Source of the DNA: Acinetobacter tianfuensis
Lineage (GTDB): Bacteria > Pseudomonadota > Gammaproteobacteria > Pseudomonadales > Moraxellaceae
Length of the DNA stretch: 37,636 nt
Assembly (NCBI RefSeq): GCF_003611465.1
Contig: NZ_RAXV01000037.1
Span: forward strand, 1-37,636
Reading direction: 5' to 3'
The stretch's first letter is position 1, and every line of letters starts with the position of its first letter. Made by a program: the position numbers and the translations under genes. The notes below the pieces were generated by a model that searched no databases, had not been told where the DNA came from, and saw only the letters and a list, made by a program, of their open reading frames with translations. Below are positions 17,642-26,226 of this stretch, one piece after another.

Positions 17642-18340
17642 ATGCTGGAAGTTAAAGATGTCAATCAATTTTATGGCGGCAGTCACATTCTGCGTGATGT
17701 GTCATTTACTGCGCCGGTGGGTGAGTGTTCGGCGGTGCTGGGGCGCAATGGTGTAGGCAAAACCACGTTGCTGAAATGTCTGATGGGGATTTTGCCGATT
17801 AAATCTGGGCAGATTTTACTTGATGGTCAAGATATTTCAAAAATGAGTCCTGAACAGCGTGTGCGGGCAGGTTTAGCTTATGTACCGCAAGGACGTGATA
17901 TTTTTTCGACCTTAACCGTAGAGGAAAATATTTTGATTGGTATGGCGAAATTTAAGGGTGCTAAGACCCGAAAAGTGCCAGAACATCTTTATGAGATTTT
18001 CCCTGTGTTGGATGAAATGAAACACCGCCGCGGCGGTGATCTTTCAGGCGGCCAGCAGCAGCAACTCGCCATTGCCCGCGCCTTGGCTTCTGAGCCGCGA
18101 GTCCTGATTTTAGATGAGCCGACTGAAGGTATTCAGCCCTCGATTATTAAAGATATTGGCCGTGTCATCCGTAAACTTGCCGATGGCGGAGAAATGGCCA
18201 TCGTTCTGGTGGAGCAGTTCTATGACTTTGCTGAAGAGCTTGCCGATGCTTATACCGTGATGGCGCGCGGGCAAGTGGTGGCACAAGGTGCGGGCAGTGA
18301 AATGCCTGAAAAAGGGATTAGGGAGCTGGTGGCGATTTAA
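17642..18340 (+). CDS. urtE: Urea ABC transporter, ATPase UrtE
   Basis: Second ATPase of the importer; LivF-type, 232 residues. Walker A is GRNGVGKTT, signature LSGGQQQQLAIARAL, Walker B VLILDEPTEGIQPSI, and the switch region reads VLVEQ. GGAG lies 7 nt before the start, 9 bp after urtD. It completes urtABCDE. No urease genes are in view, so the imported urea must be handled by genes elsewhere. Confidence 0.95.
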   Translation: MLEVKDVNQFYGGSHILRDVSFTAPVGECSAVLGRNGVGKTTLLKCLMGILPIKSGQILLDGQDISKMSPEQRVRAGLAYVPQGRDIFSTLTVEENILIGMAKFKGAKTRKVPEHLYEIFPVLDEMKHRRGGDLSGGQQQQLAIARALASEPRVLILDEPTEGIQPSIIKDIGRVIRKLADGGEMAIVLVEQFYDFAEELADAYTVMARGQVVAQGAGSEMPEKGIRELVAI

Positions 18341-18350
18341 AAATTTTATT

Positions 18351-18380
18351 CTGCCCTTTTTTCAAAGCAAGAAGGGGCAG
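18351..18380. terminator. Possible bidirectional terminator after urtE
   Basis: Imperfect long hairpin bounded by CTGCCC (18351-18356) and GGGCAG (18375-18380), between convergent urtE and the following minus-strand gene. On the minus strand it is followed by an AT-rich run ending in TTTTT; on the plus strand no T tract follows. Confidence 0.4.
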
Positions 18381-18413
18381 CATAATACAAGCATTACATG
18401 CTGTACTGCGATT

Positions 18414-19136
18414 TTAATCTACTTTTAGAAATACTCCGTCTGCTGACACATTGTGTCCAAAACCACAGCTCATAGTATTGGTTTCGTGAACATGAATGGT
18501 GTGTCCCATTTTGGAGTCGAAGGCGAACTCTAAATTAATTTTACAGTCATCGGCCTGATATTGAGCTTGAGTTCGATTGAGCGGCATTGCAGTTTCAAAC
18601 TCACCAATATTGGGTCCATAAATGAGGCTGCGCAACCCCATATAAAGGCCATCGAATTCAATCTGATACATATTTTTAAACGGTTTTGCCTCAATCTGTT
18701 GCCATTGCCCAAAACCGGCATACTGTACATATTTACCTGCTGGTCCTGCTGATTTTTTAGGAAGCGGCAGCTGTTTTAAGTTAAATTGACTGGATTTAGA
18801 CTCTGCGTCACGCAAGAACCATGCTCTGGCCCAAAGCGGTTTCCCCAGCTTGCGGTAACTTAAACCGACATTATTGTTGGCAATTTCGATATCCCGTTCG
18901 GTGAGGGATACACCGCTTTCAGGTTGATTCATTAAACAAAAAGAAGACCACGCCGCCTGATACTGAAATTTTTCTAATGCTTTTTGATATTGTTTTTGAT
19001 CATAAAATTTCTTGCCAGAGTTGGCAGCGCTTTTGATTTTGGCGCACCCTTGGCGAAGTTCTTGTTCAAAGGTATCGTCTGCTGAAGCGAGGGTGCTTAC
19101 AGTCAAAAGCCCAATTAAGAGGGAATGCTTAAGCAT
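18414..19136 (-). CDS. Exported protein of unknown function, TPR-like N-terminal half
   Basis: A 240-residue product with a cleavable signal peptide (MLKHSLLIGLLTVSTLASA) and thus a likely periplasmic location. Residues about 25-110 are helical and TPR-like (FYDQKQYQKALEKFQYQAA; NNNVGLSYRKLGKPLWARAW). The C-terminal half is beta-rich with two Cys that could pair (DDCKINLEF and NTMSCGFGH). No catalytic motif is recognised. It probably belongs to an Acinetobacter-restricted family. Convergent with urtE. Confidence 0.7.
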   Translation of the reverse strand: MLKHSLLIGLLTVSTLASADDTFEQELRQGCAKIKSAANSGKKFYDQKQYQKALEKFQYQAAWSSFCLMNQPESGVSLTERDIEIANNNVGLSYRKLGKPLWARAWFLRDAESKSSQFNLKQLPLPKKSAGPAGKYVQYAGFGQWQQIEAKPFKNMYQIEFDGLYMGLRSLIYGPNIGEFETAMPLNRTQAQYQADDCKINLEFAFDSKMGHTIHVHETNTMSCGFGHNVSADGVFLKVD

Positions 19137-19480
19137 GATTTGACTCCATTTTTGTTATGCTTTTGAATAAAACACACAGAACTATTTGAGGTAAAGAGAC
19201 AATGCGTAGGCAATTCCAATCATTCAAGATAGACGAACGATAGAAACAGGCAAAAGACAGCATCCAGTTCGACGTTGATCCGCCAAAGTTCAGAAATGTG
19301 AATTTTCCAAAGTCCAGATCTGAGTCAGATTGGACTATTCAATAATTTACTGTTCATTAGAAAAATACAGCTGAATTAATATTTTTTGAAAAAAATAAGC
19401 TGAGCTGGATACAAAAAAATGCATATTTTTTATACGGAAAAAGTTAAGCTTAATTCAATGCATAACAAGAAGATAATAAT
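19137..19480. other. Non-coding gap with a short imperfect direct repeat
   Basis: This 344-bp stretch between divergent genes holds no credible gene. It has two copies of a 12-mer, CCAAAGTTCAGA (19283-19294) and CCAAAGTCCAGA (19307-19318), 24 bp apart. A 33-codon stop-to-stop stretch around them has no start and looks at most like a decayed remnant. The right 150 bp is AT-rich promoter-like DNA for the next gene. Confidence 0.4.
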
Positions 19481-19966
19481 ATGGAAGCAATTTTATTTTT
19501 AGTCCACCCAAATGATTTGGAAACCCTGATTATACAGGCTGAAACTCCTCAAGATGTGCTTGAGTCATCTTCATTGCAGCAATCTTTGTATCTGGGCGAT
19601 GCATGGCAATCGCTGCATGAGCTTCTGCAATTGCCTGATTTAGTGAAACCTGTTTTAAGCTGGGTTATACAGGCGGAACATCTGCTTTCAGCGCGCAATG
19701 TCGGTAAAGCCGTCAGCTATAATACGGTTGTGCGCGCAGCTGAAATTTATCACGTCTTGCAAAATATTCATGTCGATGAAGTTAAAAAGCATTACCAATT
19801 TTCAAATGTGATTACTGCATTGCAGGCGCAGACCCAAGAGCTGAAACTGGCGGAGCTGAAGCTGATTTATCTGCAGCTGCAGGATTTATACCGTGATGCA
19901 GCGCAGCGCAATATGGCGGTGCTCAGTGTAATTCAGGATGGCATTAAGCCTGCAAAACTGATTTAA
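19481..19966 (+). CDS. Small cytoplasmic protein, weakly DUF1877-like
   Basis: A 161-residue helical protein without signal or membrane segments. The stretch SLYLGDAWQSLHELLQLP resembles the 'lDKaWhaLHfLL' motif of DUF1877 (YfbM-like) proteins, and the length suits that family. This is a weak resemblance from memory. AGAAGATA precedes the ATG. It converges on the GNAT gene, the two stops being only 8 bp apart with no terminator between. Confidence 0.6.
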   Translation: MEAILFLVHPNDLETLIIQAETPQDVLESSSLQQSLYLGDAWQSLHELLQLPDLVKPVLSWVIQAEHLLSARNVGKAVSYNTVVRAAEIYHVLQNIHVDEVKKHYQFSNVITALQAQTQELKLAELKLIYLQLQDLYRDAAQRNMAVLSVIQDGIKPAKLI

Positions 19967-19974
19967 ACCTGCGT

Positions 19975-20493
19975 TTAGGGTGCAGGATCAGTGCTGAACG
20001 TTAGCTGCATCAGCACTAAGTCACGCCATTGGTCAAACTTTTTGCCGACTTGCGGCATATAGCCTGTTTGAATAAAACCTAATTTCTGATGCAAAGCAAT
20101 TGACGCTGTATTGTCATGATCGATACCTGCGATCATGACATGTACTTGATTACGCTGCGCATGATTAATCAAGTGCTGCAGCAGCAGTTTACCCACACCC
20201 TGACGGGCATAGCTGCGGTCAATAAAAACTGAGTGCTCGACAGTGTGGCGGTAGCCTGTAAAGCTGCGGAAATCTGTATAGTCGGCATAGCCTGCGACTC
20301 GGTTAGACGCGCTATCTGCCGCGACTAAGAAAGGGAAGGATCTGGCTTGTATGTCTGCCAGTTTTTTTTGAAATTTTTCAAGACTATACGCTTGTTCATT
20401 CCATGTCGCAAAACCCTGTAAAATTTCTGTATTGTAGATAAGCAAGATTTCAGGCAGGTCTGCTTCAGACGCGTTGCGGATGATAAAAGCCAT
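19975..20493 (-). CDS. GNAT acetyltransferase, phosphinothricin acetyltransferase type
   Basis: A 172-residue N-acetyltransferase using acetyl-CoA. It starts IIRNASEADLPEILLIYN, has YADYTDFRSFTGYRHTVEHS in the core, the acetyl-CoA motif RQGVGKLLLQHL (Q/RxxGxG/A), and the C-terminal IDHDNTASIALHQKLGF common to the PAT/YncA group. The acceptor is not predictable; PAT-group members act on small amines, methionine sulfone/sulfoximine or phosphinothricin. Confidence 0.85.
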   Translation of the reverse strand: MAFIIRNASEADLPEILLIYNTEILQGFATWNEQAYSLEKFQKKLADIQARSFPFLVAADSASNRVAGYADYTDFRSFTGYRHTVEHSVFIDRSYARQGVGKLLLQHLINHAQRNQVHVMIAGIDHDNTASIALHQKLGFIQTGYMPQVGKKFDQWRDLVLMQLTFSTDPAP

Positions 20494-20540
20494 GCACTTT
20501 TTTCTTATAAAAATAAAACTGATTTAAAAACTTAGGCATA

Positions 20541-20571
20541 AAAAAAGCAAGGCAATGCGCCCTGCTTTTTT
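20541..20571 (-). terminator. Terminator after the Tsx-like gene
   Basis: Hairpin of GCAAGG / CCCTGC type with one mismatch, flanked by A on the left and T on the right. It lies 25 bp beyond the stop of the minus-strand channel gene and before the GNAT gene. Confidence 0.7.
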
Positions 20572-20594
20572 ACTTCATTTGTTCTGAATAGAAC

Positions 20595-21359
20595 TTAGAA
20601 GTGGTATTTAACCAATGCGCTTACGTCATTTTGGTCTTGACCTTTCAGGCCATATTTGTTGTTCCAAACCGAATGCTCAATACCAACATACAATTTAGTT
20701 TTTGGAGAAATGTGTTTGCCAGCATTCCATTTATACTGAGACGTCCAGTTCAGCTCGCTTGCTTGAGCGCCTTTTTCAGCTGTAGACCAGTCAAGGAATG
20801 CATCAACAAGGAAATCTTCTGAGCCTAATTTGAATGGAACCGCATAAGTGATCGTCATTTGATAATCATCTTTAGTGCCAGCTGATTTTGAATCGTTATC
20901 TACTTTGTAGAAGTTTACATTGGCGTACTGCGTGTATGGAATGTCTAGGGCGAAACCAACACCATACATAAAGTTGTTGAACTCTTTGTTGTGGCGGTCG
21001 TAACCTGCGTTATGTTCCCAAGTCGTTGCAATCAGCACGTCTTTAATTGGGCCAAAAGAAAGATCTTTTCCAGTAACTTCACCAATGCTTAAGCGAGGCG
21101 CTAATTCAAAATATGTAGATTGATCATCATTGCGGTCCCATGAGTGGTCTACAAAGAAGAATACATCTGAATACTTCAATTTAGCTGCATATTCAGCAGT
21201 AATCGTCGTTTGCTTGTTGTCATTACCGGCAAAAGGAACCGCATAGTTTTCACCATAAAGGCCAGCCAAGCTGAAGTCTTGCCATACGATTGGCGAGGCT
21301 TGTGTGAATGCAGCAGCAGAAGCTAATGCACATGCAGTTACGATTTGTGTAAGTTTCAT
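20595..21359 (-). CDS. Outer-membrane channel, Tsx/OmpK family
   Basis: A 254-residue outer-membrane beta-barrel. The signal peptide is MKLTQIVTACALASAAAFTQA, followed by alternating amphipathic strands (SDVFFFVDHSWDRNDDQS; APRLSIGEVTG) and a C-terminal Phe (ALVKYHF) needed for BAM-mediated insertion. Pattern and length match the nucleoside-specific channel family (Tsx/OmpK). The start at 21359 is preferred over an in-frame one 21 codons upstream because GGGGGAGA lies 9 nt before it and it gives a clean signal peptide. Substrate is inferred only from the family. Confidence 0.8.
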   Translation of the reverse strand: MKLTQIVTACALASAAAFTQASPIVWQDFSLAGLYGENYAVPFAGNDNKQTTITAEYAAKLKYSDVFFFVDHSWDRNDDQSTYFELAPRLSIGEVTGKDLSFGPIKDVLIATTWEHNAGYDRHNKEFNNFMYGVGFALDIPYTQYANVNFYKVDNDSKSAGTKDDYQMTITYAVPFKLGSEDFLVDAFLDWSTAEKGAQASELNWTSQYKWNAGKHISPKTKLYVGIEHSVWNNKYGLKGQDQNDVSALVKYHF

Positions 21360-21850
21360 CAAAAAAAGTCTCCCCCAAGAAGCAGTGAAAGGATACAGAT
21401 TCTCAAGCAAAAATAAAGCCAAAAATGACCAAAAGACGAATAATGCACAGGAGGAATCGTGTGTTTTAGACCAACTTATTGTTTATCAAAAAATAAAAAA
21501 TATTGTGCTGTGGAGCGATATTCTTGCAGTTTGCACATGTAAGCTGAAATGAACAGCAATTTTGCTGTAAAAAGGAATGTATAGGTGCACTATTTTATAG
21601 AAAGACATAGATTATGTAAGGAATATGAAAAAATTTAAAAATAGCACTTGCATAATTTCTAAATAGGCACGATATTCGAAGTATAAGAACACGGTTCTGC
21701 AGACGTTATAGTGTTCATCATTCAATGTGGAGGATAAGCTTCCAATTTAAGTTGAAGATGCATTTAGCTGTTTTAAAACAGCATGTTAGAGCGTGCCGAA
21801 ATAATAAGTTTTGCACAATTTTAGAATACTGAAACACTAGGGATGATATT
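21360..21850. other. AT-rich divergent intergenic region
   Basis: A 491-bp gap between the Tsx-like gene and the hibernation-factor gene. An open frame inside it (starting near 21304) is antisense to the signal peptide and not gene-like. TTGCAC at 21813-21818 could be a -35 box for the plus-strand gene. Nothing else is recognised. Confidence 0.4.
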
Positions 21851-22222
21851 ATGAATATTGAAATCCGTACTGACAAAAACATTCAAAATAGCGAACGTTT
21901 GATTACATATATACGTGCAGAACTAAATCAGGAATTCCAGCGTCATAGCGAACGTATTACGCATTTTTCAGTGCATCTGAGTGATGAAAATGGGGACAAA
22001 GGTGGTGATGACGACATCAAATGCATGATCGAAGCGCGTCTGGCAGGCGTGAAGCCTGTGGTTGTGAATAATCGCGGCCATAATGTAGATACCGCAATCC
22101 ATGGCGCGATAGACCGTTTAAAACGCAGTTTAGAACATGTGATTGAGAAAAAAGATAATCCTCGCAGCAGCCAGCCTGTACTGGCTGACTCAGATGAGGA
22201 AGGCGAGGAAGCCTACGAATAG
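21851..22222 (+). CDS. Ribosome hibernation factor, HPF/RaiA (sigma54 modulation) family
   Basis: A 123-residue short HPF/RaiA-like protein that in this family binds the decoding centre of idle 30S subunits. The beta-alpha-beta-beta-beta-alpha order is seen: IEIRTDKNIQNSERLITYIRAEL in two parts, ITHFSVHLSDENGDKGG, IKCMIEARLAG, then NVDTAIHGAIDRLKRSLEH. The acidic tail (SDEEGEEAYE) is unusual compared with HPF. AGGGATGAT precedes the start. Its own promoter and terminator make it a single-gene unit. It is not the rpoN-linked hpf, as rpoN is not next to it. Confidence 0.85.
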   Translation: MNIEIRTDKNIQNSERLITYIRAELNQEFQRHSERITHFSVHLSDENGDKGGDDDIKCMIEARLAGVKPVVVNNRGHNVDTAIHGAIDRLKRSLEHVIEKKDNPRSSQPVLADSDEEGEEAYE

Positions 22223-22225
22223 ATA

Positions 22226-22255
22226 AAAAAAAGCCCCTTAAAGGGGCTTTTTTTT
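22226..22255 (+). terminator. Terminator after the hibernation-factor gene
   Basis: Stem GCCCC / GGGGC with loop TTAAA, A8 before and T8 after. Confidence 0.88.
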
Positions 22256-22377
22256 ATCTATTCTGATGACAGCTGGATATAGGCGGCATAAAAATTAAAC
22301 TTGTTTTACATTAACCCGCAACAAAAGCAGCTTTCTTGGGCATAATAGGAAAAATAATTCAGCAGTGAGCTATCTTC

Positions 22378-22920
22378 ATGTTAAATGCCCAGCAGCAAGT
22401 CCTTGTGCAAGCTTTAGAAGAGTTAGATGTAGAACAGGTTAAACGGCTTTTAACGGAAGGCCTCGACCCCAATTTTATTGACTTTGAAAAAGGGCCGGCA
22501 ATTTCAGTTTGGTCAGACGGGTTGTTTAAATGGTGGGAAGATGTATGTGAAGCCTATGAGTCGGGTGAACCGCTGTCTGAAGATCAAAAACAGCAGCGTT
22601 TAGCGGTACATTTGGAAATCTTAGAGCTGATGATTCAAGCCAAAACAAATTTGCACTTATGGGATGCAGAAGAGGTTTATGGTCCGCTGTGGGATGCGGC
22701 AAGCGCAGCTTGTACACCAGCAGTACAGCGCCTGCTGAATGAAAAAGTCGATCCGAATAGTAAAGACAGCGATGGCCTTACTATTTTGTCTTCAATCAGT
22801 GAATTATTCTTTGACTGCGATTTCGACGAAATTAATTGGAACGAAGCATTGCAAGAAGAAAAACAAACTTTAGAATTACTGCGCAGCAATGGCGCTAAAA
22901 TGACCAAAGAACTGGCTTAA
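22378..22920 (+). CDS. Ankyrin-like repeat protein
   Basis: A 180-residue acidic cytoplasmic protein. Ankyrin-like units are visible at LEELDVEQVKRLLTEGLDPN (about 12-31) and AASAACTPAVQRLLNEKVDPN (about 108-128), the latter continuing SKDSDGLTILS, with a looser unit at the end (LELLRSNGAKMTKEL). The Trp-rich segment between (SVWSDGLFKWWEDV) is not ankyrin-like. The protein probably mediates protein-protein contacts; partner unknown. First gene of a run with the barrel protein (10 bp gap), dsbD and GST. Confidence 0.7.
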   Translation: MLNAQQQVLVQALEELDVEQVKRLLTEGLDPNFIDFEKGPAISVWSDGLFKWWEDVCEAYESGEPLSEDQKQQRLAVHLEILELMIQAKTNLHLWDAEEVYGPLWDAASAACTPAVQRLLNEKVDPNSKDSDGLTILSSISELFFDCDFDEINWNEALQEEKQTLELLRSNGAKMTKELA

Positions 22921-22930
22921 GACAGAGAAA

Positions 22931-23701
22931 ATGATGAAAGCAATCAACACATTAACCGCAGCAGTTTTCGCAGGTATCAGCACTTATACGCTGGCCGCAG
23001 ATTTTTCTTTTGACCGCCCTGGCGCTGGTGTGGGCACAGGCATCGCCCCAGTCGGGAAGCTGGTCTGGGAGCAAGGTTTGCCAAGCGCTTCTTATTTTGA
23101 AAATAAGGTAGATGGCAAAACAGTTAAAACTGCGGTGTTAAATGGCGATATGCTGCTCCGTACAGGTTTAGCTGAAGGTTTAGAACTGCAGTTAGGCTGG
23201 CAAGGCCCGTTTTGGTCTAAAACGAAAATTGCAGGCAAAAATATTGAAAACGATGGGCTGGGTGATGTCAGCATTGGCTTAAAAAAAGCGATAGATTTGA
23301 ATGATGACAAGCTTTCTATGGCGGTGCTCGCTGAAGCGATTATTGCCACAGGCAATGAAGAGTTCAGCAATGAAGATGATATTTACAGCCTAAGTTCTGC
23401 TGTTGATTATGCATATAGTGATCTAATCGGCACAAGCATCAGCATGCGCTATGAAGTGCAGGACGGCAACTGGGCGATGAACATTGTGCCTACTTTAAGC
23501 TATGCAATTGCAGGCAATTTATCAGGCTATTCTGAGCTGGTTTTCCGTAAAGCGGAAAGTGAAGAAAAAGAATATGCTTTGGCAACTGGCTTGATTTATG
23601 CGCTGAATGACCGTATGCAGCTGGATGCAAGTGTAGGTGTAGATCTAGACGGCGAGCATAAAGGCTATACATCAGGTCTAGGTTTTTCAGTGCTGTTCTA
23701 A
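22931..23701 (+). CDS. Outer-membrane beta-barrel protein, phenol-degradation MetA-like
   Basis: A 256-residue exported protein. A signal peptide (MMKAINTLTAAVFAGISTYTLA) precedes DFSFDRPGAGVGTGIAPVGKL, resembling the N-terminus of MetA-type outer-membrane proteins of aromatic-degradation operons. Alternating strands follow, with turns such as NDGLGDVSIGLKK, and a terminal Phe (LGFSVLF) suits BAM insertion. No aromatic catabolic genes are near, so the name reflects the fold only. The gap to the ankyrin-like gene is 10 bp and to dsbD 54 bp. Confidence 0.72.
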   Translation: MMKAINTLTAAVFAGISTYTLAADFSFDRPGAGVGTGIAPVGKLVWEQGLPSASYFENKVDGKTVKTAVLNGDMLLRTGLAEGLELQLGWQGPFWSKTKIAGKNIENDGLGDVSIGLKKAIDLNDDKLSMAVLAEAIIATGNEEFSNEDDIYSLSSAVDYAYSDLIGTSISMRYEVQDGNWAMNIVPTLSYAIAGNLSGYSELVFRKAESEEKEYALATGLIYALNDRMQLDASVGVDLDGEHKGYTSGLGFSVLF

Positions 23702-23755
23702 ATATTGCGGCATTTTAACCTGATGATGCTGATTTGAAGGATAGAGTCCAACTGC

Positions 23756-25567
23756 ATGAAAATTTTGGCTTATGGTGCGACAGCTGTATTCAGCATATGG
23801 GCTGCGTCAGTGCTGGCAGCGCCAGCTTTGCTGTCTGCAGAACAGGCTTTTCCGATTCAAATCAGCTCCAGCCAGCTGAATGAAACTGAAATCAGCTGGG
23901 AAATTCCGCAAGATTATTATCTATATCAGCATAAGCTGGAAGTGAAGCAGGGCAGCCATGCGCTGCCTTTACAGCTGCCGAAAGCAGAGCCGCTGCATGA
24001 TGATAACTTTGGTCAGGTACAGGTCTATTTTCATCAGCTGAAACTGCATGTGCCTGCTCAGCCTTCTGCAAAATACCAAGTCACATGGCAGGGCTGCGCG
24101 AAGGATCGGGTGTGTTATCCGCCGCAAAGCATCAGTTTTGAAACAGATGCTTCAGGGCTGGTCAGTATGCAAAATCAGGGCATAGCCCCAAAGCGGCTGT
24201 TAGATTTGGCTGCGGCGGATAACTCTAACCGTTTGCTGGCCGCGCCTGCGGGCAATTCTAATTTAGACCATGATTCTGCTGCCTCCGCAGCGCTTGATAC
24301 TCAGACATTTTCAGCCCAAGACCAGCAATGGTCAGAAAAACTGGCACAGCACTCTTTAGGCTATGGATTGCTGCTGTTTTTCGGTTTGGGCCTGCTGTTG
24401 GCGTTTACGCCTTGCTCATTGCCGATGCTGCCTATTTTAACCTCCTTGATTGTCCGTGACAGCAAGGGATTAAAAGCATGGATGATTGCGCTGACTTTTG
24501 TGGTCAGCATGGCGCTGGTTTATGCCGTGCTGGGCTTGATAGCATCTTCTGCGGGTCTAAATTTTCAGCGCTGGCTGCAGCAGCCATCGACACTAATTGG
24601 CTTTAGCTTATTATTTGTGGTCTTTGCTCTTAATCTGTTTGGCCTATTTGAACTGAAGCTGCCGCAGGCATTCACGCATCGGCTGGACCGCATGCAGTCT
24701 ATGCAAAAAGGCGGCAGTTTAGCGGGTGCTGGCATCATGGGTATGATTTCAGCGCTGCTGGTTGGGCCATGCATGACCGCGCCGCTGGCTGGCGCTTTAA
24801 TTTTTATTTCCCAAACACAGAATCAATGGCAGGGCGCGCTGCTGCTGTTTACGTTAGGTTTTGGCATGGGGACGCCGCTGCTGCTGGCCAGTGTGCTGGG
24901 CTCACGCATTTTGCCTAAAGCCGGGCAATGGATGAATCAGGTTAAAGTGCTATTTGCATTTATTATGCTCGGTTTAGCACTGTATTTTGTACGTCCGCTG
25001 CTCAATGAAGCGTGGATGCAATGGCTCTCTTTGGCCTTAGGCTTAAGCTTTGTGGTGTATGTGCTGTGGCATATTTTTCGGCGCAGCGCGCAGGTGAAGT
25101 GGCTGTATATTACAGTCCTTTGCTTTGCTGTCCCTTATTTGCTGTATAGCCAATACCAGCAGAGTCAGCGCTTTTTCAGTACGCAGTTAAATGCTGTGCT
25201 GCAATGGCGCCATGCTGCGACGGCGGCTGAATTTGAACAGCTGCTGAAGCAGATCCCAGCGGGGCAAAAAGCGGTGATTGATGTGTATGCAGATTGGTGT
25301 GTCGCCTGTCAGCCGATTGAGCACCGTATTTTAAAATCGATGGCAGTGCAGCAGGCGCTGTCGCCATATTATTTAATTAAATTAGATTTAAGTCATTATG
25401 ATGCGGCGCATCAAGCGCTGTTGAATCGATGGGATATTTTAGGCCCGCCAACGTATCTGTTTTTAGATGCAGCGCATCAGGAAGTGCGCGGTTTGCGTTT
25501 AACAGGCGCATTCAGTGAAGCTGAGTTGATGCAGCAGATCGCGCGCTTTCAAGCACAGGATGAATAA
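23756..25567 (+). CDS. dsbD: Thiol:disulfide interchange protein
   Basis: Carries electrons from cytoplasmic thioredoxin across the inner membrane to reduce periplasmic DsbC/DsbG and cytochrome c maturation proteins. The 603-residue protein has all three modules: a signal peptide and an N-terminal periplasmic domain with C114/C120 (GCAKDRVCYPP), a membrane core with its two Cys (TPCSLPMLPI and VGPCMTAPLAG), and a C-terminal thioredoxin domain with VYADWCVACQPIE (CxxC). All six redox Cys are present. The GST gene follows after 2 bp. Confidence 0.95.
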   Translation: MKILAYGATAVFSIWAASVLAAPALLSAEQAFPIQISSSQLNETEISWEIPQDYYLYQHKLEVKQGSHALPLQLPKAEPLHDDNFGQVQVYFHQLKLHVPAQPSAKYQVTWQGCAKDRVCYPPQSISFETDASGLVSMQNQGIAPKRLLDLAAADNSNRLLAAPAGNSNLDHDSAASAALDTQTFSAQDQQWSEKLAQHSLGYGLLLFFGLGLLLAFTPCSLPMLPILTSLIVRDSKGLKAWMIALTFVVSMALVYAVLGLIASSAGLNFQRWLQQPSTLIGFSLLFVVFALNLFGLFELKLPQAFTHRLDRMQSMQKGGSLAGAGIMGMISALLVGPCMTAPLAGALIFISQTQNQWQGALLLFTLGFGMGTPLLLASVLGSRILPKAGQWMNQVKVLFAFIMLGLALYFVRPLLNEAWMQWLSLALGLSFVVYVLWHIFRRSAQVKWLYITVLCFAVPYLLYSQYQQSQRFFSTQLNAVLQWRHAATAAEFEQLLKQIPAGQKAVIDVYADWCVACQPIEHRILKSMAVQQALSPYYLIKLDLSHYDAAHQALLNRWDILGPPTYLFLDAAHQEVRGLRLTGAFSEAELMQQIARFQAQDE

Positions 25568-25569
25568 GC

Positions 25570-26202
25570 ATGCGTCTTTATATTGGCAATAAAAATTTAT
25601 CCAGCTGGTCGATGCGGGCATGGCTGGTCTGTACAGCATTTGATTTGCCTTTCGAGGAAATTGTGGTGCCATTTTCTCAAGCGCCAGATTGCAGCTTTCA
25701 GCAAACGATGCAGCGCATCCACCCGAATGGAAAAGTGCCTGCGCTGCAGGATGGCGATGTGCTGGTCTGGGATTCTTTGGCGATCTGTGAATATTTGGCG
25801 GAACGCTTTCCAGAGAAAGCCCTATACCCGAAAGATGCGCAGCAGCGGGTGCGGGCGCGCTGCATCAGTGCAGAAATGCACAGCAGTTTTATGCAGCTGC
25901 GCCAGCTGTGCGGTATGAATATCAAAGCAGACTTGCGGGAGGCTGGGGCAGGCTTATGGGCGGAGCATGAAGGCTTGCGCAAAGAGATGCAGCGCATTGA
26001 ACAGATTTGGGCTGGACGTCCGCAGTCAGATGGTTTTTTATGCGGCAATTTTTCAATTGCAGATGCCTTTTATGCCCCAGTGATTATGCGTATTCAAAGC
26101 TATGGCCTGCCGCTAAGTCAAGATGCACAGCGCTATATGCAGACTATGCTGACGCATTCTTCAGTGCAGGCATGGGTTTTGGGCGCGCAAGCAGAGATTT
26201 AA
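25570..26202 (+). CDS. Glutathione S-transferase family protein
   Basis: A 210-residue two-domain protein. The N-terminal thioredoxin-like domain begins MRLYIGNKNLSSWSMRAWL, with the Ser-rich loop that positions glutathione, and contains HPNGKVPALQDGDVLVWDSLAICEYL in two parts (the VPxL and D/E-S motif that binds the gamma-glutamyl part). The C-terminal helical domain ends FSIADAFYAPVIMRIQSYGL. It is 2 bp downstream of dsbD and most likely co-transcribed. Substrate unknown; glutathione would be supplied by the GshA pathway. Confidence 0.88.
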   Translation: MRLYIGNKNLSSWSMRAWLVCTAFDLPFEEIVVPFSQAPDCSFQQTMQRIHPNGKVPALQDGDVLVWDSLAICEYLAERFPEKALYPKDAQQRVRARCISAEMHSSFMQLRQLCGMNIKADLREAGAGLWAEHEGLRKEMQRIEQIWAGRPQSDGFLCGNFSIADAFYAPVIMRIQSYGLPLSQDAQRYMQTMLTHSSVQAWVLGAQAEI

Positions 26203-26226
26203 ATAAAACCGCAAGCCAGCTATGAG

